Source: Methylohalobius sp964654415 (GTDB lineage: Bacteria > Pseudomonadota > Gammaproteobacteria > Methylococcales > Methylothermaceae). From it: a stretch of DNA of 64,000 nt. Position numbers and translations under genes: made by a program. The stretch is from NCBI GenBank assembly GCA_964654415.1, contig CAZZIP010000002.1:62001-126000 (forward strand), read 5' to 3'. This document shows, piece after piece, positions 43,787 to 53,419 of the stretch (within the stretch, counting starts at the first letter, position 1; each line of letters starts with the position of its first letter). The notes under the pieces are model-generated. The model had not been told where the DNA came from. It made no database searches and was given only the letters and a program-made list of their open reading frames with translations.

Positions 43787-45361
43787 ATGCTTGTCCGGCT
43801 TGTCTCTTTGCTGATCTTCTCCTTCGCCCTACCTGTCCTGGCGCAGACGGGCGCCGATCCAAAACAACTGATCGAACGCTACTATCAGAGCCATCCCGGC
43901 AAGGGCAAATTCGGCCAAAACTGGCAACCGATTCCGATCCAGCGTTACTGGAATCCTAAGGACTTCTACCAGCCGCCGACTACCATCCAAGGAGAAGTCA
44001 CGCGGCAGCAGTGCATCGCTTGCCATCAGAGCATCACCGCCGGTTTTGTCCATGCTTGGCGCAACAGCACCCACGCTAAGCTGGATGAGATCCGCGCCCT
44101 GCCCGAGGGGGACGTGCGCGCGTACAAAAAGCAGAAGCTGGCTGAAGTCGAAGCCAACCTAGTTCGTCAGGGGCTGCTCCAAGCCGGTGAACATCTCAAG
44201 GAGGTCGGCTGCATCGACTGCCACGGGGGAGTGGGCAAGCAAAAAATCCGCCACGACCAAGACTTGAGATTACCGGATCGAGCCGCGTGCGGTACCTGCC
44301 ACACAGAACAATTTGCCCAGGCAGAGGCGGAGAAAGAACAAACCTGGCCGCAGGGCCAGTGGCCCAAAGGGCATCCCTCGCACGCCGTAGACTGGAAGGC
44401 GAACGTCGAAAACGACATCTGGGCCGGCATGGCCGAGCGCGAGATCGCTCAGGGCTGCGACATGTGCCACTACCAGCAGAACAAGTGCGACGGCTGCCAC
44501 ACCCGCCACAGCTTCTCCGCCGCCGAGGCGAGACAACCGGAAGCCTGCGCCACCTGCCACAACGGCGTAGACCACAACGAGTTTGAAAATTACCTTTTGT
44601 CCAAACACGGCACCGTCTATCAAACCCACAAGGCCAGCTGGAACTTCGAAGTGCCGCTTAAAGACGCTCTGACCCAAGGCGGTTACACCGCTCCCACCTG
44701 CCAGTTGTGCCACTTCGAATATAAAGGCGAATATTCCCACAACCTGGTGCGCAAAGTACGCTGGGCGTTCAACCCAACGCCGCAGATTGCCGCTAATTTA
44801 AATCACCCCTGGTTCAAGGAACGTCAGGAAGCGTGGGTTTCAACCTGCAGCAACTGCCACTCGCCGCGCTTTGCTAAGACGTACCTAGAAACCGCCGATC
44901 AAGGCACGATCGCCGGGATAAAGGTCGAGCAAGAAGCCAAGAAAGTCGTTCAGGCCCTGTACGACGAAGGGCTTTTGGTCGGTCAGAAGACCAATCGTCC
45001 GGCGCCACCCGCGCCTGTGCAAGATTCCCCCGGTGGCTTCTTCCAGCTGTTCTGGGCCAAAGGCAACAACCCCTCTAGGGTGGAGCGCATCTACGCCGAC
45101 ATGTGGGAGCACGATCTGATCAAGCTCTACAAAGGGCTGTTCCACATGAACCCAGGAGGGTTCACCTATACCGAAGGCTGGTCGCCGCTGATGCGCGACT
45201 ACACCGAGATCATGGATGAAAACACCCGCCTGCGCGAAGAAGCCAAAGAGCGCCAAGCGAGCCTGGCGATCCCATTCCAGCTGGCTGGCGTAGATTTGCG
45301 CCTACCTTTGGGAGCGGCGCTGCTCGTCGGCGGCTTACTCGTAATCCGGCGCAAACCCTGA
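43787..45361 (+). CDS. haoA: octaheme hydroxylamine oxidoreductase HaoA
   Basis: 524 aa from ATG 43787 (GAGGAGG 4 bp ahead). Signal peptide (1-20). Eight CxxCH hemes: C76, C142, C168, C224, C234, C254, C305, C354. Heme 4 (CDMCH) at 224-228 is the region of the P460 active-site heme in HAO; the cross-linking Tyr candidate is Tyr461 in GGFTYTEGW. Periplasmic trimeric enzyme oxidising hydroxylamine to NO/nitrite. The C-terminus adds a hydrophobic anchor LGAALLVGGLLVI (508-520) plus RRKP. Precedes haoB with a 1-bp stop/start overlap; no cytochrome c554 or cM552 gene is adjacent. Confidence 0.93.
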   Translation: MLVRLVSLLIFSFALPVLAQTGADPKQLIERYYQSHPGKGKFGQNWQPIPIQRYWNPKDFYQPPTTIQGEVTRQQCIACHQSITAGFVHAWRNSTHAKLDEIRALPEGDVRAYKKQKLAEVEANLVRQGLLQAGEHLKEVGCIDCHGGVGKQKIRHDQDLRLPDRAACGTCHTEQFAQAEAEKEQTWPQGQWPKGHPSHAVDWKANVENDIWAGMAEREIAQGCDMCHYQQNKCDGCHTRHSFSAAEARQPEACATCHNGVDHNEFENYLLSKHGTVYQTHKASWNFEVPLKDALTQGGYTAPTCQLCHFEYKGEYSHNLVRKVRWAFNPTPQIAANLNHPWFKERQEAWVSTCSNCHSPRFAKTYLETADQGTIAGIKVEQEAKKVVQALYDEGLLVGQKTNRPAPPAPVQDSPGGFFQLFWAKGNNPSRVERIYADMWEHDLIKLYKGLFHMNPGGFTYTEGWSPLMRDYTEIMDENTRLREEAKERQASLAIPFQLAGVDLRLPLGAALLVGGLLVIRRKP

Positions 45362-46260
45362 TGCGGCGCTTGCTCCTAGGCGGTGTCCTGCTACTTGCAG
45401 GCGCCGCCTTGATTTTGTCTGCCTTGTGGCCGATCGAGGACGCATGGCGGGTGGAACGTACCCCGCTAACCCCGCCTGAGGATCTTACGAGCTACTATCC
45501 TCTCTTGAATTTCGAGCGTTTGGAAATCAAACACGCTCAGGGGCGGCAGCTTACGCTTTATTTGGTCCGCTATCAGGATAAAGAGGGAATCTTTCGCCAA
45601 GCGCTGCTGCCTGAGCCGGGATCGGCCAGATGGCGGGCCTGGATGGAGCTTGGCCAACTTCTGCGCAATCTAGAACGAGATGCCTTGGTGATCGCCTGGT
45701 GGGACAACGGCCAGCGGGTGGATTTTTTGAGCGGCTTGGCCGCTTGGATTCGCCAGCCGCCTAAAGCGGCCTTTGCTCCGGAGGAGCGCCCGCTTTGGCA
45801 AACGCTCAGCGGGGGGGTTGAGGACTCTGAGAGGTCCATCCAGCTGGTCAAATGGTGGACAGCAGACAGCGTCCAGGCACTCTCAGAAATCGCGCGCCTT
45901 AAATTCGACCGGCCGGTTTATTTTCTGGTTTCCAGCGACGATCTGACCCACCTAGACGAGATCGAGCGCCTGGCTGGAAAAGCTCTGCCGCTGGAAGTGA
46001 GGATTTTCCCTGAAGCCAGCAATTTCCACGCCCAGATCGCCCAGATCAAACGCTGGGCGCGAGAGACTGGAAAGGCTTATCTCCCCCTGAAAGTGCCGGG
46101 GGGAATCGCCGCGTGGCGGTTGACCCAGGAATCTCCCCCATTTCTGCTGAGCTTGCTGCCTTTTCTGCCGCTCTCGGACAAAGCGGAAAGCCGCCCGTGG
46201 TATTCGCTGACGCAAGTCTACCAGAGCCTTGGCGGATACCTGACTCTGTACCGCCGTTAG
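45361..46260 (+). CDS. haoB: hydroxylamine oxidation protein HaoB
   Basis: 299 aa. N-terminal signal/TM (1-25) and a soluble periplasmic remainder with no heme motif. Its position directly downstream of haoA (TGATG overlap), length and the 'WxD..QRVDFLSGLAAW' middle fit the HaoB family found in methanotrophs and ammonia oxidisers. Biochemical role unsettled, possibly HAO maturation or complex formation. Confidence 0.85.
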   Translation: MRRLLLGGVLLLAGAALILSALWPIEDAWRVERTPLTPPEDLTSYYPLLNFERLEIKHAQGRQLTLYLVRYQDKEGIFRQALLPEPGSARWRAWMELGQLLRNLERDALVIAWWDNGQRVDFLSGLAAWIRQPPKAAFAPEERPLWQTLSGGVEDSERSIQLVKWWTADSVQALSEIARLKFDRPVYFLVSSDDLTHLDEIERLAGKALPLEVRIFPEASNFHAQIAQIKRWARETGKAYLPLKVPGGIAAWRLTQESPPFLLSLLPFLPLSDKAESRPWYSLTQVYQSLGGYLTLYRR

Positions 46261-46265
46261 TCTCG

Positions 46266-47873
46266 TCAGCGCCGCCCTTGGCGCCGCCAGCGATCGGCGA
46301 TGGCTTCCACGTCCAAGTCCTCAGACCCCTCGCGCCAGGCGGCGTGATAGTTGACGTCTTGGCTGTGCGGGACAGGGTCGGGGCGGCGGATGCGTATCCG
46401 GGTTGGCAAGGGTACGGCCTCCCCCATCACCATCGCCTCGCCTCGGCCTAAGGCCGGCAACACATCCACCAGTTCGCTTTCGGCGTCGGGGACCAGTTCG
46501 CGCACATAGGCTTGGTCGTCGGGATTGGCCAGGCGCAGGCAGATGAAAGTGCCGCATTGGGATAAGACAGTCTCGGAAAGCTCGTGTGGGCGCTGGCTGA
46601 CCACCCCCAATCCGACGCCGTACTTTCGCCCCTCCTTAGCGATCCGCTCCATCGCCCGCCGTGTGCCATCGTAGCGCCCGCTGCTGCGCGGAATATAAGC
46701 GTGGGCCTCCTCGCATACCAACACGATCGGAAACTCTCGTCGCCTGGGATTCCAGTAGTTGAATTCAAACGCCACCCGGCCAATCTGCGCCGATACCGCT
46801 GGGCGCACGTCGAACGGCACCGAACTTAAATCGATGACGGTGATCTGACACTTTGGCTCGCCAAGGCCGACAAAATCCCTAAGCAGCTTCGCTAAAGACT
46901 CTGAGTTGGTGCGCTGCTTGGGCTTGAGCAGAAAGTCGTAGCGCGCATCGCTCAAACGGCTTTGCAGCTTCACCAAAAATTGGTCGAACTGGCCATAGAG
47001 CGGCCCCTTGGTCTTGCCGAAGTCAGTGCGCAGCTCGTTGGCAGCTTTGAACTCGTGGTACAGCTCCTCCAGGGAAAACCAGATCGGGGCGTCGATGGAT
47101 ACGAAGCCGATTTCTAGGCGTTCGGCTTCTTTCTTCTTCAGCGTGTGTAGAGTCTCACGTAGGAATGCCATTTGGATCGAAGCGCTACTGTCGTCGCGGT
47201 CGATCAACAGCTCGACCAGTTCTTGATACGTCATTAACCAATACGGGATTTCCAGCGTCCGGGTATCAATATAGCGGTAGGTCCCTTCCCGGAAGGCCGA
47301 ATGCAGTTGACCCTGAGCATCGCGCCAGCAATATTCGCCGTGTAGGTCAAGCAGGATGATGTGCGCTTTGGGCATTCCCGCAACGGCCTGTTGCAGCAGG
47401 CTGGCCACCGTCCAGGATTTGCCCGAACCGGACTGACCCAAGATGGTGAAACTGCGCCCGAACAGCGCGCTGGGATTGAGATAGGCGGTCTGGTCAGGAC
47501 GGCTTGCCACTTGTCCGATTCCGAACCCGAACGCGCGGTATTTGGCGAACACCTGCTGAAGCAGGTCTTGCCCGACACTGCGTACTTGTGCGCCCGGCAC
47601 CGGATAGTTGCGGACACCGCGCTGGAAACCCCCTTCCTCGTCGATTTCCCCCAGCGGGACGAGTCCGAGACGAACGCCGCACGCATCCATTGAGCTGCGA
47701 TTGATGACTGCCAACACCCGGATTCCTGGCTGCTCGATCGAGACGTATCTGCCTAGTTGGAAGAGCTCGTTAGCTACTTCGGGTGGATCCAGCCTTGACC
47801 CAGGGTTTTCAACCACGGCCTCGAAGCGGCTTGCGTGGACATCGGTGAGGCGGGCTATTGGGGAATCTGCCAT
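46266..47873 (-). CDS. HerA-like ATPase (DUF87)
   Basis: 535 aa. HAS-barrel-like N-terminus (about 1-120), RecA/FtsK-superfamily ATPase with Walker A GQSGSGKSW at about 140 and Walker B IVLVCEEAH, and C-terminal GLGVVSQRPHELSETVLSQC typical of HerA helicases. Archaeal HerA pairs with NurA nuclease in end resection; bacterial ones also pair with SIR2/DUF4297 in phage defence. No partner gene is adjacent here, so a defence role is not supported. It converges on haoB with 5 bp between stops. Confidence 0.85.
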   Translation of the reverse strand: MADSPIARLTDVHASRFEAVVENPGSRLDPPEVANELFQLGRYVSIEQPGIRVLAVINRSSMDACGVRLGLVPLGEIDEEGGFQRGVRNYPVPGAQVRSVGQDLLQQVFAKYRAFGFGIGQVASRPDQTAYLNPSALFGRSFTILGQSGSGKSWTVASLLQQAVAGMPKAHIILLDLHGEYCWRDAQGQLHSAFREGTYRYIDTRTLEIPYWLMTYQELVELLIDRDDSSASIQMAFLRETLHTLKKKEAERLEIGFVSIDAPIWFSLEELYHEFKAANELRTDFGKTKGPLYGQFDQFLVKLQSRLSDARYDFLLKPKQRTNSESLAKLLRDFVGLGEPKCQITVIDLSSVPFDVRPAVSAQIGRVAFEFNYWNPRRREFPIVLVCEEAHAYIPRSSGRYDGTRRAMERIAKEGRKYGVGLGVVSQRPHELSETVLSQCGTFICLRLANPDDQAYVRELVPDAESELVDVLPALGRGEAMVMGEAVPLPTRIRIRRPDPVPHSQDVNYHAAWREGSEDLDVEAIADRWRRQGRR

Positions 47874-47955
47874 GAGGGTAACCTTTCCATCGCTTTAGTT
47901 CATACCCGATTTTAAGCATAGCCGATTCTCCAAAACCGCAATCGAGCATCGATCG

Positions 47956-48993
47956 TCATGCTTGATCGCGTGCGCCCTCTTTACCCGGGCCCAGCAAAAT
48001 CGCAATCCAGCGGGTGTGGGGGCTGTCTTCTAGGAACATCTTAAAGATCACGGTGATCGGTACCGACAAAAACATCCCCACCGGCCCCAATACCCACCCC
48101 CAAAAGATCAAAGACAGCAAAACGGCTAAGGTGGAAATGCCCAATCCCTTGCCCACTATCCTTGGATCGATAAAGCCGCCGATAACGGTGTTGATGGCCA
48201 AATACCCCAAAGCGGTATACAGCGCATTCCACGCCCCATGCTGGACTAACGCCAAAAGGATCGCCGGCAGCGCAGCCACAAACGAGCCGATGTTGGGAAT
48301 GAAGTTGAGCACATACGCCACCGCCCCCCACAGGATGGGATAATCGACCTCTAACAGGGTAAGCCAAAACGCCACGGCAAGGCCGGTCGCTAAGCTGATC
48401 AGGTTTTTTAGATGCAGGTAGCGCCGCAAGTTGGCGAAAAAGGCTTCAAAGCGCGCCGCTAGCTTGGTATCGCCGAAGATCGCTTGAAGTTTGTCAGGCA
48501 GCAGAAATGCTTCTAAAAACATGAAAGTGACGTAAAACAGGATCATAGCCCCATTGGCAAAGGCCGCAGTCAGCGTATTGAGCAACACGCCCGCCCATTG
48601 CACCAAGCGCGCGGCGTTGAAAAACTCGGCCAGGCGTTCGCGCGAGACTTCTATCCCCTGCTCGGTCAGCCACTCCAACAGCCCGGCCATGTTGGCCTGC
48701 AGCCGGCTTTGATAAAAGGGAAGGTTGCCGAGAAAATTGTCGATCGACTTGCCGATGAAGAGGGCCGTCAATACCATCAGGACAACGAGACCTACGTCGG
48801 CCAACGCGATCGCCAGCCAGGCCGGTACCCGATGGCGGTAAAGCCAAGAGACCAAAGGCCACAGCAGAATCGCGATGAACAGCGAGAGCAAAAACGGCGC
48901 CAGAATTTGCGCTGCGGCGCGAAGACCCGCGACTATGACAAACAGCGCTGCCAAGTTGATCAGCCAGCGGTGATCGATAGTTCTGCGTATCAT
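47956..48993 (-). CDS. AI-2E family transporter, second copy
   Basis: 345 aa, about 8 TM. N-terminal FLLSLFIAILLWPLVSWLY and the C-terminal FIPNIGSFVAALPAILL are the family signatures. Sequence differs clearly from the copy at 21439-22488, so these are distinct paralogues. It overlaps the NhaC-family antiporter by 4 bp, which hints at ion transport; some AI-2E members are Na+/H+ antiporters. Substrate unproven. Confidence 0.87.
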   Translation of the reverse strand: MIRRTIDHRWLINLAALFVIVAGLRAAAQILAPFLLSLFIAILLWPLVSWLYRHRVPAWLAIALADVGLVVLMVLTALFIGKSIDNFLGNLPFYQSRLQANMAGLLEWLTEQGIEVSRERLAEFFNAARLVQWAGVLLNTLTAAFANGAMILFYVTFMFLEAFLLPDKLQAIFGDTKLAARFEAFFANLRRYLHLKNLISLATGLAVAFWLTLLEVDYPILWGAVAYVLNFIPNIGSFVAALPAILLALVQHGAWNALYTALGYLAINTVIGGFIDPRIVGKGLGISTLAVLLSLIFWGWVLGPVGMFLSVPITVIFKMFLEDSPHTRWIAILLGPGKEGARDQA

Positions 48994-50351
48994 AGGCGGA
49001 TCGTTAGCCCGGCGAGGAGGTACAAGCCCAGTGCTACTCCGGCTCCCAGCAGCGCATAAGGGAGTTGGTGACGAATGTGCTCGATCGGCTTAACTCCTGC
49101 GGCCAGCGAGGCGATCATCGTGGTATCTGAGACCGGCGAGCAGTGGTCGCCGAACAATCCGCCGCTCAACGCCGCTCCTACCAATATCGCCGGCGATACC
49201 TGGAAGACCTCGGTCAGCGGCATGACGATCGGGATCAGGATGGCGAAAGTTCCCCACGAGGTGCCGCTGGCGAACGAGATCAGGCAGCCTATGCCGAAGA
49301 CCAGAAACGGCAGCCATACTGGGTCGATTTGGCCGTGGAGGGCGCTGGCCAGGAAAACCCCGGTGCCCAGGGCACGGGTGGTAGCGCCGACGGCAAACGC
49401 GCAGATCAAAAGATACATCAGAGGTAGGATCATCCGGATTCCCTGGCAGATGGGTGAAACCATGTCGCCCCATGCGAGGATGCGTTTGCTGCCAAAATAC
49501 ACGCACGTCCCCATCAGCACCCCGGTCACGGCGATGAAGATTGAAAGCGGCGCATTTCCGCTCAAACCTAAAAGCACCAAGACGCTCGTGACCAAAAGAC
49601 CGATTGGCCCCCACAGATAGCGGGCGCGCTTCGGAGTGTCGGCATGCGGCGTAATCACTGTGCCGAAGTGGGGAACTTCTCCTACCGCGCGTTCAGAAAA
49701 CGGCATCTTGAAGGGAAGCTCCCAGCCCATCGCGGCGACCGCTCCGGCCAGGGCGATGGCGATCCAGCCGTAGAAAACCCAAGGCAAAGATTCTAGCAAC
49801 AGGCGCATGGGCTGGGAGCTCCCCTGATCCGCAAGCAAGCTGGCGACGTAGGCTCCCCAGGCGTTGACGGGGATGAGCATACACTTGGGGGCGCAGGTCG
49901 AGTCGAGCAGATAGCTGAGTCTGAGCCGCGAGAGGCGATAGCGGTCGAACAGGGGCAGGGCGATGAGTCCGGCGATGAGCACTCCGAAATTGGTCTCGAT
50001 GAACAGTCCCATGCTGGTGACAAAAGCCAGCACGGCTACCCGGCGCGGGGTCCCGATCAAGCGCCTGGCTTCCGCCCAGCGCACGAACCCCTCGATCCCG
50101 CCGGCCCGCTGGATCAGGCCGATCAGTCCCCCGATCAGAAGGCTGAAGGCGAGGATCAATTCGTTGTCCGGGTCCTTCACCACCTGCCAGAAGATCGCAA
50201 GCAGCCGGGCAAACGCATCCGGCAGCCAGCCGTGTTCCAGGATCAGAGCGCCGATGAAGACATACAGCCCAAGTGAGAGCACAACCCGGTGGGTCACGAA
50301 CGCCAGCGGGATGGCGATCAAAGCGGGCAGCAGAGACAGCCAGCTCGACAT
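48990..50351 (-). CDS. NhaC-family Na+/H+ antiporter
   Basis: 453 aa, about 12 TM. Internal SFASGTSWGTFAILIPIVMP and GDHCSPVSDTTMIAS are the recognised NhaC/MleN signatures (PF03553), and SMGLFIETNFGVLIAG belongs to the earlier half. Inner-membrane cation antiporter. The next gene is the AI-2E-type transporter (4-bp overlap), giving a two-gene operon. The HNNYY or tetracycline-type alternatives do not fit. Confidence 0.9.
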   Translation of the reverse strand: MSSWLSLLPALIAIPLAFVTHRVVLSLGLYVFIGALILEHGWLPDAFARLLAIFWQVVKDPDNELILAFSLLIGGLIGLIQRAGGIEGFVRWAEARRLIGTPRRVAVLAFVTSMGLFIETNFGVLIAGLIALPLFDRYRLSRLRLSYLLDSTCAPKCMLIPVNAWGAYVASLLADQGSSQPMRLLLESLPWVFYGWIAIALAGAVAAMGWELPFKMPFSERAVGEVPHFGTVITPHADTPKRARYLWGPIGLLVTSVLVLLGLSGNAPLSIFIAVTGVLMGTCVYFGSKRILAWGDMVSPICQGIRMILPLMYLLICAFAVGATTRALGTGVFLASALHGQIDPVWLPFLVFGIGCLISFASGTSWGTFAILIPIVMPLTEVFQVSPAILVGAALSGGLFGDHCSPVSDTTMIASLAAGVKPIEHIRHQLPYALLGAGVALGLYLLAGLTIRL

Positions 50352-50404
50352 GATTTAAACCCCTTCAGCTTTAAGGCTTTCCTCGACACAAACAGACGGA
50401 TGAA

Positions 50405-53400
50405 TCAATCGGTTTCGATGGTATAAAAGAGATCGACGTTTTGGCTGGCCCCGGCTCCCGCTTCTAGGCTTAGGAAACGGTTAATGCGGTAGCGTAGGAG
50501 CGCTTTGCCGACCCCGTTAAACACGTTGAAAGCATAGCCGATGTAGAGATCGGGTGTCAGGTATTTCCCCAGCCCTAAGGCTTCCTCCTGGAGGCGGGTT
50601 CCGGTTTGGGCGGCAAAGGCTTCCAGCCCCAGCTTTCGAAGCCAGGGTAGCGCCAGATTCACCCCCATCGCCAAGGCGGTTTTGGCGACCGCGGTTTGAT
50701 CGGCGACGCTGCTGGTTTTGAAGGAACGGCCAAGGAGCAGGTAAGACAGCGCCTCGGTCTGGGGCAGGGGGGGCTGGCTGGTGATGCGGGTTACGGGTTT
50801 GGCAAGCGGTCCTCGAATTTCCAGCGCGGCGGTGACGCCTTCGGTCTGGATCGTGCGGCTCGCCTTGAGTTCAAGGTAAGGTTGATCCGTAGGACCGGTG
50901 AAGATCAAGCGGCCTTTGTCGAGGTTCAGCTTCTGCCCGTAGGCTTTGTAACTAGCCTGCTTGAGGTCGATTGTGCCCAAAGCACGCGCCTGACCGTTTA
51001 GGCTGGAAACGTCCAAGTTGCCGACGAGGTTTGCGCTAAGGCCAAAGCCGGCAAAGGAAACCTCATTGCCTAGGACAAGGCGCAGCTTGCTGACGATTGC
51101 AAATGGCGGCGTTTCGGGTTTGGTCTCTGCCCCGACGACGATCTCGTCCTTAGAGACGGTCACGCTGCCTTCGGGAAGCTCTCTGAGGCGGATGTCCGCT
51201 TTGGGAATCTGAAGGGTGCCTGTAAGCTGTAGGCTCCTTCCGTGCAGCTTGACTGCTAACTCCGGCGAAGCGCTCGCTGTGATCTGTGGGTTTCTGAGAA
51301 TTTCCAGGTCCTTGCCAACGAGGCTCAGGGAGAGCTTTGCCGGAAGCTCGGCCCACCCAGAGAAATTCAGTTGCCCTTCGCCGGAGCGTAGGCTTCCGGT
51401 CAGATCGAAGCGTTCCCCGCTGCCGGCGACGGTGACCTCGACGGCGGTGAGGCGAATGCCGGCAAGGCCTAAGCCAAAAGCTCCCCGGCCGAGCTTGAGT
51501 CTGACCTTAGGTTGTAGCTTGTCTACCGGGCCATCGACGGTCAAATCCAAGGCAAGGTGGCCTTCGGGGCGGTCAAGTTGCCCCAGCCAAGGCGCGAGCT
51601 TGCCGAGGTCTGGGAGCTCCAGCTCGAGGTGGCCGGCGAGCGTGGCCGGTTTGGGTTTAAGATCCAACTTAGCCTGAGCGATCAGCCTGCCGTCGCCGGG
51701 AAAGGCGAGCTGCCTGCCGTTTGTATCTTCCAGGATGAGGTGCTCGATGCGCGCCTGCCAAATCCTTGCGCGGTAACTTAAGGTCATAGCGGCGGCCAGC
51801 TTCCCCTGGAGGGTTTTGAGATCAAGCTCCAACCGATGCCGTTCGAACCCGCCGCGGACGACGGCTTTCAGGTGTTCGACCTGGAGCCCTGCGAACTCAA
51901 GCCGGCTTAAGCGGAGCTCGCTGTAGGAAGCTGGATCGCCGGGAACAAAGTCAAGGGCCATCTTAAGCTCCCCGATCCGGTTCTCCTGCCAGGCGATCGC
52001 ATGGCCCTGGGCGTTGACCTGAATCTTCGGCCTGCTTTGGGTTCCCGCGAGCTTTCCGTGGGCGCTTAAGGTACCGGAAAGCCCTGGCCAAAGATCGCTC
52101 AAACGCCGCCCGTCGAAGAAAAAAGTCAGATCGATGCGCTTGCCGTAGCGACCTTGAAGCTTAAGCTGGTTGAGGCCGCTTTTGAGGTCGAGCCCATCGC
52201 TTTGCCACTGGCCGTCTTGGAATTGCAAAGTGCCTTTAGCTTCCACCGCTTGCCCGCGCAGCTTGCCGCGTAGATGGTCGATCCTGAGCGTGAGCGCCAG
52301 CGTGCGGCTGACCCACTGGCCGCTGCTTGAAGCCTGAATTTCCAGGCTTCCGGGCAGTTCCGGCCAAAACGCCTGCGGGTCGAGGTCGCGCCCCTCGAAG
52401 GCGAGTTGCCAGGCAAGTTTCGGCCCCCAATTGAGTTTGCCGGTGACGGTCAATTGCCCTTTGGGAGGATGCACGCTCAGCGGCTCAAGCTTCAAGGATT
52501 CGGCATCGCCGCGGCCGTTCAAATGGACCTGAAGCGGCGGGAAAGTTTTGCCCTGCAAAGCGGCCTTAAGTTCCAGCCGATACGCCTTGAGGTTGCCGCG
52601 CACGCGGTAGCTGCCGGTAGGGCTGGAATAATCGGAAGCCAAGGGCGGCCAGCTTAAGTTTTGCCAATCGCCGTGGAAGTCAAACGCAAATTCAGGGAGC
52701 AGTGCGTTCAGCGTACCTAAGGTGTGGGCTTCAAACGGCGCACTCAGGCGGTGGTCGAGGCAAAGTTCGCGCAGATCGCCGCTGAGTTTCGCTTGCCCGG
52801 CGAGGGCTTGACCGTCGGCTACTCCGCGCCAGTCGACGGCGAGCTTGAGGGGGTAGTTGCCTTGCAGCTTCACCTCGCCGCTGGCAATGAGCGAGAGAGG
52901 ATGAACGAGGAGGCGAAATTGCCGGACGGCGAGCCGATCCCCTTTAAGTTCCGCGTTGAGCAGCACATGCTCAAAGCGCAAACGGGTTGTATCCTGAATG
53001 ATCGCCACATCGGTCAATTCGGCGTGCTCGACAGTCACCTTAAGCGGTAGACGCACGGCGGGCAGGATAAAGGAAGAAGAGGATTCGGTACCGGCAAGCT
53101 TTTGATAATGCAAACCCGATACGGTCAGATCTACGATCTTAAGCTGCCTGGAAAACAGCGCCTTGGGCTGCCAAGCCAGGGTCAGAGAGTTAAGTTCGAT
53201 CCGGTGGACTGGGTGGGAGTAAACGAGACGTTCCAGTTCGAGGCGGCCTAAAAGAGTGCCGTGAGCCTTTCCGAGGCTCAGTTCTCCAGGAGCAAAGCAC
53301 ACGGCGACCTGTACCAGCCAGCGGGTGCCGGTTTCCGTGGCGGCCAATCCCAACAGCACCGCTGGCGCCGCTGCGATCGAAGAGAGCAGGAAGAGGGCAA

Positions 53401-53419
53401 GGTAAAGCAGGCGTTTCAC
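50405..53419 (-). CDS. tamB: translocation and assembly module protein TamB
   Basis: 1004 aa (E. coli 1259). N-terminal signal-anchor, a long run of beta-helical lipid-transfer repeats, and a C-terminal DUF490 domain with TGPTDQPYLELKASRTIQ and a terminal LYIGYAFNVFNGVGKALLRYRI barrel-docking region. Spans the periplasm to work with TamA in outer-membrane protein assembly and phospholipid transport. Start ATG 53419 overlaps tamA by 4 bp. A shorter version of the family. Confidence 0.95.
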   Translation of the reverse strand: MKRLLYLALFLLSSIAAAPAVLLGLAATETGTRWLVQVAVCFAPGELSLGKAHGTLLGRLELERLVYSHPVHRIELNSLTLAWQPKALFSRQLKIVDLTVSGLHYQKLAGTESSSSFILPAVRLPLKVTVEHAELTDVAIIQDTTRLRFEHVLLNAELKGDRLAVRQFRLLVHPLSLIASGEVKLQGNYPLKLAVDWRGVADGQALAGQAKLSGDLRELCLDHRLSAPFEAHTLGTLNALLPEFAFDFHGDWQNLSWPPLASDYSSPTGSYRVRGNLKAYRLELKAALQGKTFPPLQVHLNGRGDAESLKLEPLSVHPPKGQLTVTGKLNWGPKLAWQLAFEGRDLDPQAFWPELPGSLEIQASSSGQWVSRTLALTLRIDHLRGKLRGQAVEAKGTLQFQDGQWQSDGLDLKSGLNQLKLQGRYGKRIDLTFFFDGRRLSDLWPGLSGTLSAHGKLAGTQSRPKIQVNAQGHAIAWQENRIGELKMALDFVPGDPASYSELRLSRLEFAGLQVEHLKAVVRGGFERHRLELDLKTLQGKLAAAMTLSYRARIWQARIEHLILEDTNGRQLAFPGDGRLIAQAKLDLKPKPATLAGHLELELPDLGKLAPWLGQLDRPEGHLALDLTVDGPVDKLQPKVRLKLGRGAFGLGLAGIRLTAVEVTVAGSGERFDLTGSLRSGEGQLNFSGWAELPAKLSLSLVGKDLEILRNPQITASASPELAVKLHGRSLQLTGTLQIPKADIRLRELPEGSVTVSKDEIVVGAETKPETPPFAIVSKLRLVLGNEVSFAGFGLSANLVGNLDVSSLNGQARALGTIDLKQASYKAYGQKLNLDKGRLIFTGPTDQPYLELKASRTIQTEGVTAALEIRGPLAKPVTRITSQPPLPQTEALSYLLLGRSFKTSSVADQTAVAKTALAMGVNLALPWLRKLGLEAFAAQTGTRLQEEALGLGKYLTPDLYIGYAFNVFNGVGKALLRYRINRFLSLEAGAGASQNVDLFYTIETD

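Noticed and set aside
46266..47873. HerA as part of a phage-defence system
   Set aside because: No SIR2, DUF4297, NurA or other partner gene is adjacent; the neighbours are haoB and a transporter.
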